A stretch of 64,000 nt of DNA from Triplophysa rosa. Lineage: Eukaryota; Chordata; Actinopteri; Cypriniformes; Nemacheilidae. Shown here one piece after another: positions 22,963 through 34,365 of the stretch (positions within the stretch are counted from its first letter, which is position 1; each line of letters opens with the position of its first letter). The stretch lies in NCBI RefSeq assembly GCF_024868665.1, contig NC_079908.1, positions 2,834,813 to 2,898,812 of the forward strand, written 5' to 3'. A model generated the notes under the pieces. That model saw only the letters and a program-made list of their open reading frames with translations, had not been told where the DNA came from and did not search any database. Made by a program: the position numbers and the translations under genes.

Positions 22963-23303
22963 ATTTTGAAGTCTCGAAGTCGATCAGTGTGAAGGCTCCG
23001 AAGAACAAAAGGTAAATGAATGCAGCACGCCGTCTCCCTTTTGTACCTGGATATCCGGGGGCGGAGTCCGGCATGCAAATTTCATTAGCCAATTTCATTG
23101 GCCTTTTCTAAACTAGTCAGAAGTTGATAGGTTCTCAAGAGCGAACCCCATCTGTCGGCTAGACACAACGTCGAGAGACCGACAGAAAAAGAACCGTATA
23201 ATTCTTCTCCCCCTGCACATCGTCACATCTTCAAATCATAGCCAAACACACATAAATGTGATAAATAAGGGACAGTATAGTTAATATATTCATATGGTTA
23301 ATA

Positions 23304-23816
23304 TGTCAGGATTTGGGACTATTGTTCCATGTTTTTGCCACTAGATGTCACTGTTTTCACCTGTTGTTTGCCATTAGCTTAATTTTTTTCACCTGTGGCT
23401 CGTTTATCCCCACTGTATTTAAGTTGCCCTTTGTTCTCTGTCCTGTGCTTGGTGTTTAACGTTCAGTAGCCAACCCTTTGAGTAGTCCCCAGTTTAGTTT
23501 CTTGTATAGCTTTTGTCTCGAGTCTTTCTAATGTGTATTTTCGAACCTAGTTAATTGTGGATTATTTTTGTTGAACTTTTGGAAGACCTTTTTTGAAACA
23601 TCCCGATTGGATTATTTCTGTTTAAACTTTTCAGATAAACCTTCTGGATTCCTTGTTTGATTTTGTTATTGGAACTTTATTTTATTAAAAAGACTTTATT
23701 CATTCCAAGTCCTCTTGGGCGCATCTCTCTTCTGGGTTGATCATTCCCCCTGTGGCTCTGCAGGAGAGAGTTAGTCTCTCACACCGGAGACCCGTGGTCA
23801 AGCCTCGCCGCTGACA
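23304..23816 (+). repeat. 5' LTR of the chromovirus
   Basis: Starts TGTCAGGATTTGGGACTATT and ends CCGCTGACA. Nearly colinear with the 3' LTR, with scattered substitutions and small indels (for example ATTGTTCCATG against GTTTCATG near the start). Confidence 0.92.
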
Positions 23817-23836
23817 GAAACACCAAGCTATGTGTC

Positions 23837-24720
23837 ATGGACCCAGAGACGCCCACCACTCGTGATCTCTTACCCACAATCTATGCTAAGCATTCACAAC
23901 TGCTGGCCGACATCACCACTTCGATCCGCCAGATCTTTGACCGGGTGCCTCTGCCTCAAGCCACCTCTCCAACAACTGCCTCTATCTCAAACGCCTACTC
24001 CCTTTGCTGAACCATGCTTACCTCCACCTCAACGCTATACTGGAGATCCCAGCGCCTGTCGTGGATTCCTTATGCAGTGCTCCCTCAGCTTTGAGTTAAA
24101 GCCATCATCCTTCCCCTCAGACAGAGCTAAGATCGCTTTCCTCATCACTCTCCTCTCTGGCAAGGCCCTCTCCTGGGCCATGGAGGTTTGGGATGCCCAA
24201 AGCTTGTTTTATTCAAGCTGCTCTGCCTTCGAGAAAGAGTTCAGGAGGGTCTTCGATCATCCCATTAGTGGCCGGGAGGCATCTAAACGACTGTTGTCTC
24301 TCCAACAGGGCGGTCGAAGTGCAGCAGAGTACGCCATCCAGTTCAGTACCATTGCGGCAGGAAGTGGCTGGAATGACGAATCTCTCATGGTGTGCTTTCA
24401 AAATGGTCTTTTGGAGGCGCTCCAGGACGAACTGGTCACACGTGAGCCTTCTACTACTCTCGAGTCCCTCATTGACCTTGCAGTCCGGTTGGATAACCAT
24501 TTGAGGGAGAGGAAACTGAGTCGCCGGTTGTTCGTTCCTATTGACCCCCCAAGTAACTCAGAGACATTACCACAGTCCCCAGATATCCCTGAGCCCATGA
24601 ACTTGGGTGGTTCTCGCCTTTCCTCGTCTGAACGAGACGCATGAGGGAGCGGTGTTCCCTATATTGTGGCCTTCCGGGACATTTTCGCTCGGGTTGCCCT
24701 GAACTTTCAGGAAACGCATG
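23837..24720 (+). pseudogene. gag: chromovirus gag, two frameshifts
   Basis: The natural start is the ATG at 23837 (MDPETPTTRDLLPTIYAKHS), which reads to a stop near 24010. The main capsid-like sequence lies in a neighbouring frame from about 23995: RYTGDPSACRGFLMQCSLSF, AKIAFLITLLSGKALSWAM and AFEKEFRRVFDHP are typical of the retrotransposon gag family of sushi-type elements. It stops at 24644, but a knuckle-like CSLYCGLPGHFRSGC follows in a third frame, with C-x3-C rather than the usual C-x2-C spacing. Two single-base shifts therefore break the polyprotein. Confidence 0.85.
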
Positions 24721-24829
24721 GCCCCGTACAGGCAAGGAGGGACTGTAATGGGAATAACCAAGATGTCTCCTCCATCCAATTCAGGACTGTATCTCCCTGT
24801 CACACTCACCTGGGGTAGTCACAAGCTCC

Positions 24830-25376
24830 AACTTAAGGCCTTAGTAGATTCAGGGGCTGCTGGAATCTAGCCGAAAGACACAAGATCCCCTCTTACCATC
24901 TTTCCACTCCCCTGTCCATTACTGCCGTGGATGGCAGGCCCTTGGGCCCTGGAAAAACAACCCTTCTTTTCGCTCCTCTCAACCTATCCATACAGAAACA
25001 CCAGGAAGATCTACAGTTCCACCTGATACAGTTTCCAGTTATTCTCGGACACCCTTGGCTCCTCAAGCATAACCCTCAGCTAGACTGGTCCTCGGGTACT
25101 GTCTCCAGTTGGAGTTCTGCATGCCATCTTACCTGTCTCACCCTAGAAACCCCTGACCCTGCTCTCGAGTCCCCTGAGTCCCTAGGCCTGTCCCTAGCCA
25201 TTACCACCATCTTAAGCGAGTCTTTAGTAAGCGGAGAGCCACCTCATTACCACCTCACCATCCTTATGACTGTGCTGTGGAATTACTGCCAGGCACCTGT
25301 CCCCCCCGAGGGCGCATATACTCCTCATCACCTCCCGAACATGAGGCTATTTAGACCTACATTGAGGAGGCCCTAG
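24830..25376 (+). pseudogene. chromovirus protease remnant
   Basis: The active-site segment ALVDSGAAGI (about 24840-24868) runs straight into a TAG. The distal part from 24927 has VILGHPWLLKHNPQLDW, the flap-distal segment conserved in sushi-type proteases. RT normally follows after this; the sequence up to 25430 is degraded. Confidence 0.75.
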
Positions 25377-25429
25377 CTGCGGGGATCATCTGACCATCCA
25401 CCTCCCCGGCTGGAGCTGGCTTTTTCTTT

Positions 25430-26206
25430 ATGGGTAAAAAGGACAGAGGTCTACGCCCCTGTATTGATTACAGGGGTCTCAACAAAATCACCATCTGTAA
25501 CCGCTACCCCTTATCTCTCATGGCAACATCCTTCGAGCTACTCCAAGGAGTTTCCATCTTCACCAAACTTGGCTTGCGCAATGCTTGCCACCTCGTGCGC
25601 ATTAAATGCGCATTCAATGAACTCAAGCGTCTTTTCACCTCAGCACCCATTCTCACCCTTCCCATCTCTAACAAGCCTTTTGTTGTGGAGGTGGATGCTT
25701 CGGACATAGGGGTGGGAGCAGTGCTCTCTCAAAGAGGTGATGACAACAGGCTCCATCCACGTGCTTTTTTCTCTCGTCGCCTTACACCCTCAGAGAGGAA
25801 TTATCACGTGGGAGACAAGGAGTTACTGGAGGTTAAATTGGCTCTGGAGAAATGGAGACACTGGCTTGAGGGGGCCAGACATCCTTTTCAAGTTTTTACT
25901 GACCACAAGAATTTGGAATACATCCAAAAGGCCAAACGACTCAACCCCCGCCAGGCAAGCTGGTCTCCCTTTTTTAACCGGTTCCAGTTCATCTTGTCTT
26001 ACCGTCCTGGTTCAAAGAACCTCAAATCCGATGCCCTGTCCCGAGTCTATGCCAGCAGCAACCAAGAAGGCCCTATCATGCCTATCATCCCCGATTCCAA
26101 GATTGTGGCTCCTATGAGGTGGGAGGTGGAGTCAGCCGTAAGACGTGCACAGACTCAAGAACCAGATCCGGGAGGAGGCCCCACCAACCGCCTATTCGTT
26201 CCGTAG
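25430..26206 (+). pseudogene. pol: RT fingers fused in frame to RNase H; polymerase core deleted
   Basis: Reads [20 protein letters not shown] and [16 protein letters not shown], then jumps to [20 protein letters not shown]. The whole palm with the YxDD motif, roughly 100 or more residues, is absent, yet the frame stays open for 259 codons. GTGCGCATTAAATGCGCATTC at the join shows a repeated GCGCATT, the expected scar of a microhomology deletion. RNase H is then complete ([38 protein letters not shown]). Confidence 0.88.
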
Positions 26207-26900
26207 TCTGTACAATCCAAAATTCTCCAATGGGGCCACTCCTCTCATCTGACCTGTCACCCAGGCACTGACCGCACCCTTAAGTTCCTCCAAAGGAGAT
26301 TTTAGTGGCCAAGTATGAAAGAGGATACTCAGACTTTTGTAAATGCTTGTCCTACATGTGGTTGCAAGTCCGTCGCAAGCTACTCCGAGTCCCTAAGATA
26401 TTCCAGAGGCAGGCTAATCGCAAACGCAGACCAGCCTACACCCTCCGTCCTGGACAACGCGTTTGGCTCTTCACTGGGAACCTCCCTCTCCGAGTCGAGT
26501 CCAGCAAACTGGCTCAACGCTACATAGGTCCCTTCAAAGTGGCAAGGAGAGTAAACCCTGTAACCTACCGTTTATACTTACCCAGGTCTTTAAAGATCAA
26601 TCCCACCTTTCATGTTTCCCTTTTAAAATCTGTTGTCTTCTCTCCTTTGTCTCCGACAGGCAGACCTCCGCCTTGCATAATCGGGGGCCGGCCAGCGTAC
26701 ACAGTCCACCGCATACTCGACTCCCGTTGAGTACAAAGATCACTACAGTATTTTGTGGACTGGGAAGGCTATGGCCAGGAGGAGTGCTTCTGGGTTCCTG
26801 CTAGGGACATTTTGGACCCTGATCTCATCCGAGCTTTCCACACTCTTAGACCCGATCGTCCTAGAGGGAACTTCAGGAGCCGTTCCTAGAGGAGGGGGTC
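26207..26900 (+). pseudogene. pol: chromovirus integrase ends and chromodomain, catalytic core deleted
   Basis: The H2C2 module is visible in pieces around 26235-26355 (HSSHLTCHPG, then NACPTCG after an in-frame TAG). The D,D35E core is missing. From about 26370 the C-terminal part reads RPGQRVWLFTGNLPL, YIGPFKVARRVNPVTYRL and INPTFHVSLLK. A chromodomain follows across a stop at 26728: AYTVHRILDSR, then [20 protein letters not shown] in another frame. Chromodomains direct integration to marked chromatin; here it survives without an enzyme. Confidence 0.85.
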
Positions 26901-26901
26901 C

Positions 26902-27416
26902 TGTCAGGATTTGGGACTGTTTCATGTTTTTGCCACTAGATGTCACTGTTTTCACCTGTTGTTTGCCATTAACTTCATTTTTTTACACCTGTGCCTCGTT
27001 TATCCCCAGTGTGTTTAAGTTGCCCTTTGTTCTCTGTCCTGTGCTTGGTGTTTAACGTTCAGTAGCCAACCCTTTGAGTAGTCTCCAGTTTAGTTTCTTG
27101 TATATCTTTTGTCTCGAGTCTTTGGAATGTGTCTTTTCGAACCTAGTGCATTGTGGATTATTTTTGTTGAACTTTTGGAAGACCTTTTTTGAAACATCCT
27201 GATTGGATTATTTCTGTTTAAACTTTTGGGATAAACCTTCTGGATTCCTTGTTTTCGCTGATTTTGTTATTGGAACTTTATTTTATTAAAAGACTTTATT
27301 CATTCCAAGTACTCTTGAGCGCGTCTCTCTTTTGTGTTCATCATTCCCCCTGTGGCTCTGCGGGAGCGAGTTAGTCTCTTACACCGAAGACCCGAGGTCA
27401 AACCTTGCCACTGACA
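26902..27416 (+). repeat. 3' LTR of the chromovirus
   Basis: Starts TGTCAGGATTTGGGACTGTT and ends GCCACTGACA, followed by the target duplication TAATA. Confidence 0.92.
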
Positions 27417-27421
27417 TAATA

Positions 27422-29390
27422 TATACGTATATAATGCACTTTTCAACGTGTTTTATCTTTATTTAAATGTAGTGTTGATTTGAACTCTACCTAAAGTATG
27501 TGGTAATCTATTTTTAATGTGAAAGGTCATCATTATTTGATAATGCTTTGAAGTGACGCTAAAGAGCGAGGATATACCATTTCACTTTAATTCTTGATTT
27601 ACCCTGAAGGATCTTATCTTGCAATAACAACCAGCTGGATGCTTGCTTATTACATGACTGCATGCCATATGAGTAAACAATTAGACACAAAATATTGATT
27701 TAAAATATTTTATTAGTTTATTTGTAACACATTCAAATCTGGTTAAGATAACTCCCAGTATCCGGATGAGTAGTGTTATCCTTTTTTAGTTATCGGGTTA
27801 TAACCCGAAATGCAGTAATTGACCAATCAGAACCAAATATTTCAGAGAGCCGTATAATAATGTTGAAAAATAAACATTATGTTTATATATGTTTAAACAA
27901 TAATGTTTTTAATAAACAAATGGCAGTTTCTTCTTTCACTTGCTTCTACATCTGAAAAGGTTTATGTAGGTCACTACAGATGTGTGGTACTGCCAGTCTA
28001 GAATAGAAAAATTGTTACAAAACACTGATGGACTGCAAAACACAAAAAGAACACAAATCACCAAAATGCCAGAGAACACAAAAGATCTACTAACCCCTCT
28101 CTCATCTCTCACACCTTTACAGAAAGAGAATGCTCTATATTTTCTTCTTTCCTTTAAAACTTTTGTTCCAGCTGTCTCTCAGTTCAGAACCTATACATGA
28201 AAGAAATCTTCAATTAGAAAGGCTCTTTTCATGGTGAGGCAGTCTGCTGCATATTAAAAGCAGAGGCGCACATGAATAAGCCATAGGTGAATAAAAGCTT
28301 TCCGCAAGCTCATACCAGTCTCTGTTCAGACAGACTTGGGTTTCTGTGCTCACTTCTTGGGCAAATCACTTGTATCCATTGCTACAGTCTTGGATGTTTC
28401 ATTATATTTCATTATTCATTATTGTTTACTGAATTATAATGTATTGAATTTAGTAAAGAAGAAAAGAAGAATGATTAAAATGATTAGTACCAGTAGGATG
28501 AAGTTAATAATTTGCCGGTTTTTGTGACTTTTGCTGCAATTATTGCCATTTAAGGTTTTAATTTTTTTATCACATTTTAACTTAGTTATTAATGAGTACA
28601 ACACAATTAATGATACAACACAAAATATACAGTATGGGTGATTAATGCTTGGTTCCTGGGTTCAGTATATCACTGGTCATGAACAGCAATTAAATGTTAG
28701 CATTCCTATTTAAACAAATGTAAGCCTTAAGGTAGATTTAAACAACAAAATAGTAAAAAAAAGAAATTATTTTTTGTTTGTGTTTTTAAAAAGTTTCATG
28801 TTCACACATCAATGCTGTCAAAACGATCTGCTTTTACACACGTCATGCAACAAAAGAAATATTATGTTCCTGCGCACACTTTTGGAATAACCATCGGGGT
28901 AAGTAAATAATGTGTCTCCGCTGGTCAAACACACAGCCTTGTAGGCTGCCATTGTTGTTGCCTATAGACTGAACACAAAATACGCCTATGCATGACATCA
29001 CAGTTTTCATGTATTCACGTTTTCGTAGATTACACTGTGAAAATAACCTGCACTTTGAGTCTTATTTTAAAATGTGCCCCAAAATGCCATTGCTGTGTAA
29101 ATGAACAACTCAATAAAAAGATTTCCATTTTTAGATGATAACTAAATCTACAAACTTTTTTGGCATACAGTGGAGGATATTGGATAAGATATTATACAAG
29201 ATAATACTAGATATAAGACAATAAAACTTGTTATAACCTGATAGCACCCTGCAACCCCAGCTAACAGTACTCTAATGATTGTTACGTAACTGCAATGTAA
29301 TCTGACGACTACACGTTCATTGTGGCAACGTAAATAGCCTACTGGAAAAGTGTTATTCCTGGATTCGTTTCCACAACGTGAATTTGTGAC
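27422..29390. other. 2 kb without recognisable gene
   Basis: Mostly AT-rich. It holds a perfect 16 bp palindrome, TCGGGTTATAACCCGA, at 27794-27809. Frames at 27773, 27982 and 28336 show no known domain. Confidence 0.4.
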
Positions 29391-29399
29391 ACGAAATCC

Positions 29400-29610
29400 A
29401 TCCCAGCCGTCCAGCTGGCATCCCGTGCTGCCCAGCCGCAGCCGTCCAGTCCGGTGCAGCCGGCGTCCAGTCCGGTGCAGCGGCATTCCAGCCAGCATCC
29501 AGTCCGGTACAACAGCTGGAGTCCAATCCAGTCCAGCCGGCATTCCAGCCGGCATCCAGTCTGGTCCAGCAGGCTTCCAGCCAGTACCCAGTCTGATTCA
29601 GCAGCCGGTG
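29400..29610. repeat. GC-rich degenerate minisatellite
   Basis: Variants of CATCCAGTCCGGTNCAGC recur about eight times with spacing near 20-30 bp. Open frames on both strands here simply translate the repeat. Confidence 0.6.
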
Positions 29611-31239
29611 AACTCGTTACGGAGAGCAGAGGGGAACTGTAAAGGCAGGACCATGTAGAAACAGAAATGACATGCCTGTGCTTCCATGTAAATAACATAA
29701 TGCTATTTAGATTGTTTAATACGAGAACAAGGTATAGACATGTTATATAGGAAAGGTAACATTAAATGACTTCTCTTGTGATCTGGCGCTATATAAAAAT
29801 AAAATTAACTTGACCTTTAAGGGGGCGGGAGTTGCGGTTGGAGGGGCGGGGCGCCCCCCTAAAGCAATGGTAGGAGAAACACTGAAATGTATTTACTTGA
29901 ACACAAACCTGACAAATAACATGAGCCTTCTCATTGTTCCTTCTCCCTTCATACTAATGCACTTGTGACAACTAAAGAAAAATAGATGACAAACAGTTTC
30001 CTTTATGTTTAGTTTCTGGCTGATACTGCTAGTTGTATAACTAACAAAATTAGCTAGCATACCATGCGTTCAAAAGTTAACGCTACGTGAAAAATAACCT
30101 TGTTCCCCAGTTTCTGATTTGAGAACACGTGAGATATTTTTAGACACATACCCAAATCATAATCCACACCAACAAAAGACAGTATATTTTTAATCGTAAG
30201 TGTTATGAAGTGAAACATGAGCATTTTTGATGATCGTTTCTCTTCAGTCCACTCGTTTTTATGTGTTTAACTACAGCTGTCGTCAGTGTTTTTGTTTGGC
30301 AATGGCAGCAGGTACAGTATGTGTTAAAATATCAAATTGGAGACTGTATTCTGTTAATTGTGGCACTAAACAACACAACAAGAAGATATTTTAAACTCCT
30401 TATATGTAGCCGAATCTGTGCTGGTTTGTATTGGCCGCCTTCAGTTTTCCCTTTGTTTTGCCTCCAGCTAATGCCATGATGTAAGTGTGACGTCGGTGCA
30501 AAAGGGGTCCATACAGTGGCCTATCTCATTTTGGGAGCAAGCTGTTCTGCAGTAAAGCGTGAGGCATGTGCAGTCAACATCTATTGGACACACTTGGTGA
30601 TACTCATATTTTAATGGCAATAAAAGAACAGATTACATTACAGTTAGTTTGTGCTTGGCCAAAAGGTATGAAGAAATGATGTAACTGGTACGTTGTTTGT
30701 TGTTCTAATCTGAAAACTTTCTAAGGTGTTGTTTCACAACATAAGACAACTCTGTCTTTCAGACAAAAGTGCACCAATGGCTAAAACAGATATTGGAAGT
30801 TTTTAAAAGTTTTAGGCTGAGCAATGACACCAACACTAATAAGTGATTTGACCTTATTAGCATATCCACACACATAATGCCAGTTGTTTGTTTGGTGAGG
30901 GAATCTGAAACTAAAATGACTAATGACCCTTCCATTTTAGCTGGTTTTCATGGGTCCTTTTGTTTCTGCTGTGTCTTCTTCTGTTTTTCCTATAGTAGCA
31001 TTATTAAAACTACTCCCAAAGTCAATGTTGTGAAACGTATGCAGAGCATCTTAGAGATCTCTCTTGATCTAGTCTCTGGTTCTTTCAGCAGTTATCATGA
31101 AGTGTTAAGCTGGATCTCATGTTTTCTCTCTTTATTTACTCCTGTCCTTCATGGCTGATATATTGAAATGACAACTGTCTCTCTTGTCTCACTCTCCGAC
31201 ACACATACCCAGACTTATTTGTTATTATCCGGCAACTTT
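29611..31239. other. no gene recognised; short LINE-like tail
   Basis: GGCGCTATATAAAAATAAAATT at about 29783 resembles the 3' end of a fish L2/CR1-type LINE and suggests a heavily truncated copy. The rest, including frames at 30261 and 30877, shows no recognisable domain. Confidence 0.35.
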
Positions 31240-31261
31240 AACAAAGGAATCTTAAAATCTG

Positions 31262-31340
31262 AAATTATCTTCAGAGCCTTCCGATTCTTCCGAACCTTCC
31301 GATTCTTCCAAGCCTTCCGAGTCTTCCGAGCCTTCCCCGG
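31262..31340. repeat. 9 bp minisatellite, first copy
   Basis: Units of NNCTTCCGA (TTC CGA core) repeat about eight times. A second block of the same type lies at 33602-33672, at the equivalent point of the second internal segment. Confidence 0.75.
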
Positions 31341-31561
31341 GATTTCCCCAAATATTTATTTTGGGGAGGGCTCCCAATCACACGCTGCAGTGGCTGGTCC
31401 TTCCTCCCTGGAAAAGACTCTGAGGACAGACCACAAGAAGCCTCCTTCTTGCACAGGTCGTCCTGGCCGCTGTGAAGATGCTGGAGACAGCCAGGACGAC
31501 CTCTGCAAGAAGGAGGCTTCTTGTGACCGCCTCCTCCTCCACGCCCACTTCCACCGCTACG

Positions 31562-32780
31562 CAGAGGTGGGTAGAGTAGCCAAAATCTTTACTCAAGTAA
31601 AAGTACAAGTAACTAGAGAAATTGTTACTCAAGTAAAAGTAAAAGTCACTATTTTAAAAATTACTTGAGTAAAAGTAAAAAAGTATGCAATGAAAAAACT
31701 ACTCAAGTAGCTAGTTACTTAGTTACATTGTATCTGATTATATAGACCTACTACATAAAATTAATATTAACGCCAATATTTTAATATTACATTTTAATAA
31801 ACATTTTTAATTATCATAAGCAGATATCTTTGCAATATACTAGAGAGACTAAAGAATAGACAAACACAGAAGAGACAAGCATTTCTGTAAATTTCATCTA
31901 GTCCTGATGTCAATGTAGTTTACACAACTTATTTAGAATAATAAACCATGTCAAACTAAAGCATAAACTAAACTCAGAGCATTTCCTAAGATGATCTAGA
32001 ACATCTGCAGTGCTCTCTTAAATGAAATACACATTTTTGAAGAAAGCTCATGTTTTCTCGTGTTGTGTCATGTGTGTGTTGTGAAACGCTCTTACTTGTA
32101 AACAAACAGTTGTAAACAAACAGTAAACAGTGAACCACACGGAACATCAACAAGTTTTCCTTCTGTTCTTCAGATGTATATTTCTGCAAGCCCACGTCTG
32201 ACAGGTAATGCGCATATTGCTGTGTCTGATGAACAGGGTGCGCGCATATGGCGGGCATTTATCATTGCTGGCAAACAATATGACACATTTGCAGTTTTGA
32301 TTGTATAGATATAGAATAATATCCACTTCATCCAACGCTCTTTGTGTTCTGCGTGTTCTTAAGTTTCGCGCTACGAGGAGTGAGTAATCCTGCTTCAGAT
32401 GATTCAGATCATGCTGCGAACTGAACAAATCATTTGAACTGATTCATTAGCCTATTCAAATGGTTTTGCCCATTGTTCAATTAATGTTTTCAACATAATT
32501 GACTCAAACGAATCAATCATTCGGGAATGCCCGTAAAAAGAGACAACAACCTTGAAATAAACAATGTGTTTTAAAAAGCATATTTTTAAATGAAGGAACG
32601 AAGGAACGTCACGCAATGTAAGTTATGTAACGAAGTAAAAGTACAGATTTTCTATTAGAAATTTACTCAAGTAAGAGTAAAAGTACACACTTTTAATTTT
32701 ACTTAAAAAGTACATATTTTCCAAAATGTTACTCAAGTAAATGTAACGAAGTACATGTAGCGCGTTACTACCCACCTCTG
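31562..32780. mobile_element. hAT transposon, non-autonomous, perfect 8 bp target duplication
   Basis: Ends are CAGAGGTGGGTAGAGTA (31562) and CTACCCACCTCTG (to 32780), flanked by CCGCTACG at 31554-31561 and 32781-32788. Subterminal ACTCAAGTAAAAGTA-type repeats fill both ends (31595-31690 and 32630-32750), a usual feature of hAT ends where transposase binds. The interior has no transposase frame. It interrupts the LTR element above; deleting it restores CCGCTACGGCTGCC, as in the second internal copy (CCGCTATGGCTGCC at 33841). Confidence 0.92.
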
Positions 32781-33023
32781 CCGCTACGGCTGCCAGTGTC
32801 ACCACAATGGGAGACCCCCAGAGCCAAATACAGTAACAGTCTTGTCTATCCCCATGCCTGTTTTCCCTAGTTTTCCCCCTTGGACTACACCTCCCACGAT
32901 CCTCCACACTCCATCACCTGTCCCTTGTCTGTCATCACAACACCTGCCAGCAATCCCTTATCACCCGGACACTTTATATACTCTGCTTGTTCCTTTGTTC
33001 CTGTAGTTACTAACCTCCACAAG

Positions 33024-33300
33024 ATGGAAACGGACACCAACTTCTTCTCTCCAGAGGCCATCATGCTGGATATGAGACAGAATGGCCGGATCCTGGAGAG
33101 TTATGTGGCAGAGTTTCTTGTGTGATTGGGTGAGTTGGAGCGTTCCCTTGCTGAACCGTGCATTCCCGACTGGTCTGGATGACGATCTGCTCATTCTCAT
33201 CATGCTCCACGACGCGGAAGAATATTCGCTGAAGGACTTTATAAATTGAGTACTCCAAGCGGTAGGCTCGGAATTCTGCATCAAGGACACTGATGGGGAT
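33024..33300 (+). pseudogene. gag-like start of the non-autonomous LTR element
   Basis: METDTNFFSPEAIMLDMRQN at 33024 continues to ESYVAEFLV, then a TGA at 33123. Similar gag-style sequence (LGELERSLAEPCIPDW) follows in the same frame with more stops. It resembles gypsy gag capsid starts only weakly. Confidence 0.45.
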
Positions 33301-34093
33301 TTGAGCGATGGCCGTTCAGTATCAGTCGGTAGCGGGGATCTGCTCCGGCTCACCCCATGTCCGCACCTCACTCCTTCACCAAGCCCCGCCGCCGTACGAA
33401 ACAGCTTGGACACCACAGCTCTCCTGAACCGACACAAAGCCGCGGCTCTTATAATTGACGTGCTCGCTGACACTTCCCTGAGCTGGCGCCTCAATGCTCA
33501 CCCGAGACGTCGTCTCACCGTGGATCTCCTGCACCTGAGCTCCCCCTGATGGAACAGGTATAGCAGGAGTTTGACCCATTATATTTTAAAGGGGACCCCA
33601 CCGAGTCTACCGAGTCTTCTGAGCCTTCCTAGTCTTCCAAGTCTTCCGAGCCTTCCGATTCTTCCGAGCCTTCCTAAATATTTATTTTGGGGAGGGCTCC
33701 CAATCCCACGCTGCAGTAGCCGGTCCTTCCTCCCTGGAAAAGACTCTGAGGGCCGACCACAAGAAACCTCCTCCTTGCAGAGGTCGTCCTGGCTGTCTCC
33801 AGCATCTTCAACGACCGCCTCCTCCTCCACGCCCACTTCCACCGCTATGGCTGCCAGTGTCACCACAATGGCAGACCCCAGAGCCATGGTGGTCACCATC
33901 CTGACTCCCCCAGCTCCACTGCTATGGCCACGGCGGCCGTCATCCCTGACTCCCCCAGCTCCACTGCCACGGCGGCCGTCATCATTGACTCCCCCAGCTT
34001 CACTGCTACGGCCACGGTGGCGATCCCTGAACCTCCGTGGCCCCCCTTATCCTCCTAGGCGTGAGGACGCACCTTCCGGGACGGGGGAAATAC

Positions 34094-34365
34094 TGTCACA
34101 GTCTTGTCTGTCCCCATGCCTGTTTTCCCTAGTTTTCCCCCTTGGACTACACCGCCCACGCTGCATCACCTTTCCCTCTTCTGTCATCACAACACCTGCC
34201 AGCAATCCCATCATCACCTGGACACTTTATCTACTCAGCCTGTTCCTTTGTTCATTGTCGTGTCTTGAATGTAAACGTAAATGTGTTAGTGTTGCTACAA
34301 CGAACATTAAAGTGTTTTTGTCTTATATTTACCTTCGTCTGTGTTCCCGTGGGCGTCCCGTTACA
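34094..34365 (+). repeat. 3' LTR of the non-autonomous element
   Basis: Starts TGTCACAGTCTTGTCTG after the purine tract GGGACGGGGGAAATAC and ends CCCGTTACA. ATTAAA near 34305 is the likely polyadenylation signal. The partial copy at 32832-33000 diverges after CCTTTGTTC. Confidence 0.75.

Larger units (their letters stand above)
18940..23215 (-). mobile_element. DIRS-type tyrosine-recombinase retrotransposon with inverted terminal repeats
   Basis: Inverted terminal repeats at 19006-19117 and 23015-23125 share about 110 bp with few mismatches (core AACTTCTGACTAGTTTAGAA and GAAATTTGCATGCCGGACTC). A TATAAAAGGG motif lies inside the left repeat. Between them, minus-strand gag-like, RT, RNase H and partial tyrosine recombinase sequences are found in DIRS order. 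The region between gag and the right repeat is occupied by L2 copy B. The outermost boundaries are approximate. Confidence 0.8.
23304..27416 (+). mobile_element. Ty3/gypsy chromovirus (sushi-like), internally deleted, both LTRs present
   Basis: LTRs of 513 and 515 bp (23304-23816, 26902-27416) are flanked by a perfect 5 bp duplication, TAATA (23299-23303 and 27417-27421). A purine tract, AGAGGAGGGGGTCC, precedes the 3' LTR. The interior holds gag, a protease remnant, RT start fused to RNase H, an integrase zinc module and an integrase C-terminus with chromodomain. RT core and integrase core are deleted, so it could move only with outside help. The 4.1 kb length and intact ends suggest it moved or recombined as a deletion derivative. 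Confidence 0.92.
31240..34365 (+). mobile_element. non-autonomous LTR retrotransposon, duplicated and rearranged
   Basis: A 3' internal segment occurs twice (about 31262-31561 continuing at 32789-32828, and 33602-34093). Each is followed by LTR sequence (32832-33000, truncated; 34094-34365, complete). Between them lies a short gag-like start at 33024 (METDTNFFSPEAIMLDMRQN) that is soon broken by stops. No pol is visible. The arrangement LTR part, internal, LTR looks like two partial copies sharing a middle LTR. A hAT element splits the first copy. Confidence 0.6.

Noticed and set aside
29148..29698. Minus-strand 119-135 codon frames rich in Gly, Asp and Trp
   Set aside because: They follow the degenerate minisatellite at 29400-29610 and have no recognisable family.
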